DNA from: Brasilonema sp. CT11
GTDB taxonomy: Bacteria > Cyanobacteriota > Cyanobacteriia > Cyanobacteriales > Nostocaceae
Direction of reading: 5' to 3'
Length of the DNA stretch: 64,000 bases
Assembly (NCBI RefSeq): GCF_017982655.1
Contig: NZ_JABXYX010000037.1
Coordinates: 1 to 64,000 of the forward strand
How positions within the stretch are numbered: the stretch's first letter is position 1; every line of letters starts with the position of its first letter. Below, in pieces: positions 62,499 through 64,000 of the stretch. The position numbers and the translations under genes were made by a program. The notes under the pieces were generated by a model. The model made no database searches, was not told where the DNA came from, and saw only the letters and a list, made by a program, of their open reading frames with translations.

Positions 62499-62879
62499 AT
62501 GAACAGAAAACTTATACTGAATTTGCTTTCTAGTTCCTCCATTTTTGTATCTCTGATGTCTACACTGGGAGTTATCAATCCCGCCCACGCTGCTGGTATG
62601 ACTCAGCGATTAACGCATACCAGCGATGGTCGTACCTGCATAACACATCCCCACGCTAGTTACAAAACTCCTGTATGCATAAAAGATTCTGAAAGAAATC
62701 CAAATGCCCCGCCTGTACGTTCAACAACTATTACTACAAACAAATCAGATCAGAACGTCGCCATGCTGAACTTTACTGAAGAGGAAAGTAATGCTGCGAT
62801 GCGGTTATTTAGCTGTGACTGCCCGTATTGTATAAATTCTTTACGTCAGCTGCGCGGTACTGGAAATTTGGTGTATTAG
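62499..62879 (+). CDS. Exported hypothetical protein with C-terminal CDCPYC motif
   Basis: A 126-aa protein. The signal peptide ends near NPAHAAGM. The mature part holds paired cysteines (RTCITHPHASYKTPVCIKD) and a C-terminal CDCPYCINSLRQLRG with a C-P-Y-C core resembling glutaredoxin-type redox motifs in short form. The fold is unknown and no homologous family was recognised. A periplasmic redox or metal-binding role is conceivable but unsupported. Confidence 0.7.
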   Translation: MNRKLILNLLSSSSIFVSLMSTLGVINPAHAAGMTQRLTHTSDGRTCITHPHASYKTPVCIKDSERNPNAPPVRSTTITTNKSDQNVAMLNFTEEESNAAMRLFSCDCPYCINSLRQLRGTGNLVY

Positions 62880-63004
62880 AGCGTTTGTTGCTATTAGCGT
62901 GAACCGCGAAAAGCCCTACACTCTATCCACTGGCTGAGTTTTGGGACGAATTAAGGTTTAAGCATGGTATTGGGGAGAGAACTTCTTCATCTCCCTGATT
63001 TTTT

Positions 63005-63397
63005 CTACTTTGACTTTCCTGTTGCTTTCTCTACCGCTTTTTCAGCTTTTTGAATCAAATTCGGCTGCGGATTTTGCTGCTCGTAAGCCTTCTCATTCCT
63101 TTCGTAAGCTTTCTCAACAGTTTCTAGGTTTTCAGAGTCTTTTACTGCTTGCTCATATTCCTGTTCTCTATCTTCTTCCTGAACACCAACACCAGGGTCA
63201 AATTCGTTAGCACGGTTAATCTTTTCTTCAGATGTGAGTTTCGGTCCTGGAAATGCTGGTTTTTCTGATGTAAATCCTATTGCATAGCTAGGCTCAACAA
63301 AAAAAAATACACTTGATAAGCTAATTAAAGCCATCAACCCTACAACTACAATACTCTGGCGCAAAGCTTTATTAAAAATAGCTAAAATGAATTGCAT
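63005..63397 (-). CDS. Exported or membrane-anchored charged hypothetical protein
   Basis: A 130-aa protein. A hydrophobic N-terminal segment (SIVVVGLMALISLSSVFFFVEPSYA) serves as signal peptide or anchor. The remaining 85 residues are highly charged and probably disordered to helical (EEKINRANEFDPGVGVQEEDREQEYEQAVKDSENLE, NEKAYEQQNPQPNLIQKAEKAVEKATGKSK). GGAGA precedes the ATG. The family was not recognised. It has some likeness to stress-related, low-complexity thylakoid lumen proteins. Confidence 0.7.
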   Translation of the reverse strand: MQFILAIFNKALRQSIVVVGLMALISLSSVFFFVEPSYAIGFTSEKPAFPGPKLTSEEKINRANEFDPGVGVQEEDREQEYEQAVKDSENLETVEKAYERNEKAYEQQNPQPNLIQKAEKAVEKATGKSK

Positions 63398-63432
63398 GGC
63401 AATCTCTCCTTCTCTTGTTTTATTTGTTTAGG

Positions 63433-63495
63433 TTTGGCAGGAATGGAAATCACAGGAATATTACGTGGTTTAGTATAACTTTGCCTCCTGCCAAA
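63433..63495. repeat. 10-bp inverted repeat in an intergenic region
   Basis: TTTGGCAGGA (63433-63442) and TCCTGCCAAA (63486-63495) are perfectly inverted with a 43-nt spacer. The 302-nt gap 63398-63699 shows no credible gene. Confidence 0.6.
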
Positions 63496-63699
63496 GGGTA
63501 CATTAACAATTCTATGTTCAAAGTGTCGCATGTTCGCACTAAGCTATGCCTTGTGAACATGCTACTTTGTACTCCTAGCGGGAGCGCTTTGGGCTTATGC
63601 TATCAAAAAACATCAAATTTAAAAGATACCCCGTCGTATCAACTAAGTTTTTCTACGTGGGTAATCGCTTTCTATCTGTCTGTTATCGAACTTTTGCTT

Positions 63700-64000
63700 T
63701 TACAACCATTCGTGACTAATGTCAATACCCCGACTTTGCATTGTTTGCTCAAATAAATCTGTTGGCAGTGCTTCTTCAACAGGTGAAACACCGGGTTTTT
63801 TCAACTTACCATCTAGTAATAATTGAGTAATGCTACCCGTGCCACTGCCCGAAACTACTGCGGTATTTTCATGCACTAAAGTAGAGCAAAAAGTTGCTAT
63901 TTTATCATCTTTGTGACCTGTAATTTCTGAGCGAACTGTAACTCCAATACCACTGAAAGGATTGGTCACATCGGTCATAAAATGACTAACGTGAGCCAAA
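63700..64000 (-). CDS. Saccharopine dehydrogenase-like protein, C-terminal end (partial)
   Basis: The frame runs off the right edge; only the last 99 or so residues are seen. Sequences such as NPFSGIGVTVRSEITGHKDDKIATFCSTLVHENTAVVSGSGTGSITQLLLDGKLKKPGVSPVEEALPTDLFEQTM match the C-terminal part of saccharopine dehydrogenase-like (Lys9/LOR-SDH-type) oxidoreductases as I recall them. The N-terminal NAD(P)-binding half is outside the window, so the exact class cannot be decided. Confidence 0.7.
   Translation of the reverse strand, partial: LAHVSHFMTDVTNPFSGIGVTVRSEITGHKDDKIATFCSTLVHENTAVVSGSGTGSITQLLLDGKLKKPGVSPVEEALPTDLFEQTMQSRGIDISHEWL

Noticed and set aside
63415-63756. A 113-aa plus-strand frame
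   Set aside because: It overlaps the conserved saccharopine dehydrogenase-like C-terminus on the other strand and its sequence looks non-coding.

Overview
The window is chromosomal DNA of a cyanobacterium, most likely a filamentous, Nostocales-like one. The supporting signs are many GCGATCGC (HIP1-type) octamers, a trans-splicing split DnaE (C-terminal half with its Int-C), a 31-codon petL for the cytochrome b6f complex, Ycf20, DUF3326 and XisI homologues, and intergenic regions full of heptamer tandem repeats, palindromes and MITE-like elements. No rRNA, complete tRNA, CRISPR array or prophage was seen. Genus-level placement is not possible from sequence reading alone.

Layout. 0-4 kb: a transposase-like remnant abuts a NACHT-HEAT STAND NTPase that seems to have lost its N-terminal domain, followed by a Uma2-type nuclease. 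4-10 kb: housekeeping genes (aroB, bioB, selO), the tiny petL, a GNAT acetyltransferase, and two MITE-like elements. 10-23 kb: a signalling block with a PAS-response regulator, two paralogous hybrid histidine kinases (1018 and 1751 aa, each with two kinase cores around one receiver) and a CheR-type methyltransferase. Between the kinases sits a small accessory island (DUF4258, DUF2283, orphan XisI, a broken PIN protein). 23-30 kb: glycerate kinase, ycf20, a lipoprotein, a GT39 glycosyltransferase and rpiA, then about 1.1 kb of GC-rich palindromic repeats. 30-43 kb: a PD-(D/E)XK-like protein, dnaE-C with Int-C, gatA, two RodZ-like HTH proteins, a hydrolase, a Ser/Thr kinase next to a membrane-anchored periplasmic binding protein, a CPBP protease, DUF3326, a 58-aa small protein and a 2Fe-2S ferredoxin. 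43-51 kb: acnB, then a convergent two-gene TIR / TIR-NACHT-HEAT operon. 51-55 kb: an FAD oxidoreductase, a small membrane protein, an SRPBCC-DUF924 pair. 55-62 kb: a metal-homeostasis island (CDF exporter, P1B ATPase, ArsR/SmtB repressor with two SmtB-like operators, YnfA, Nramp transporter). 62-64 kb: exported small proteins and the C-terminal end of a saccharopine dehydrogenase-like protein.

The most interesting system is the operon at 46,462-51,041 (minus strand). A stand-alone TIR protein that keeps the NADase-type glutamate overlaps by 4 nt a TIR-NACHT-HEAT protein whose own TIR domain lacks that glutamate. The large protein ends in 13 tandem, nearly identical 31-residue HEAT units. This looks like a STAND-type immune sensor that recruits a separate TIR enzyme. 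The domains are read directly from sequence; the defence role and the division of labour are inference.
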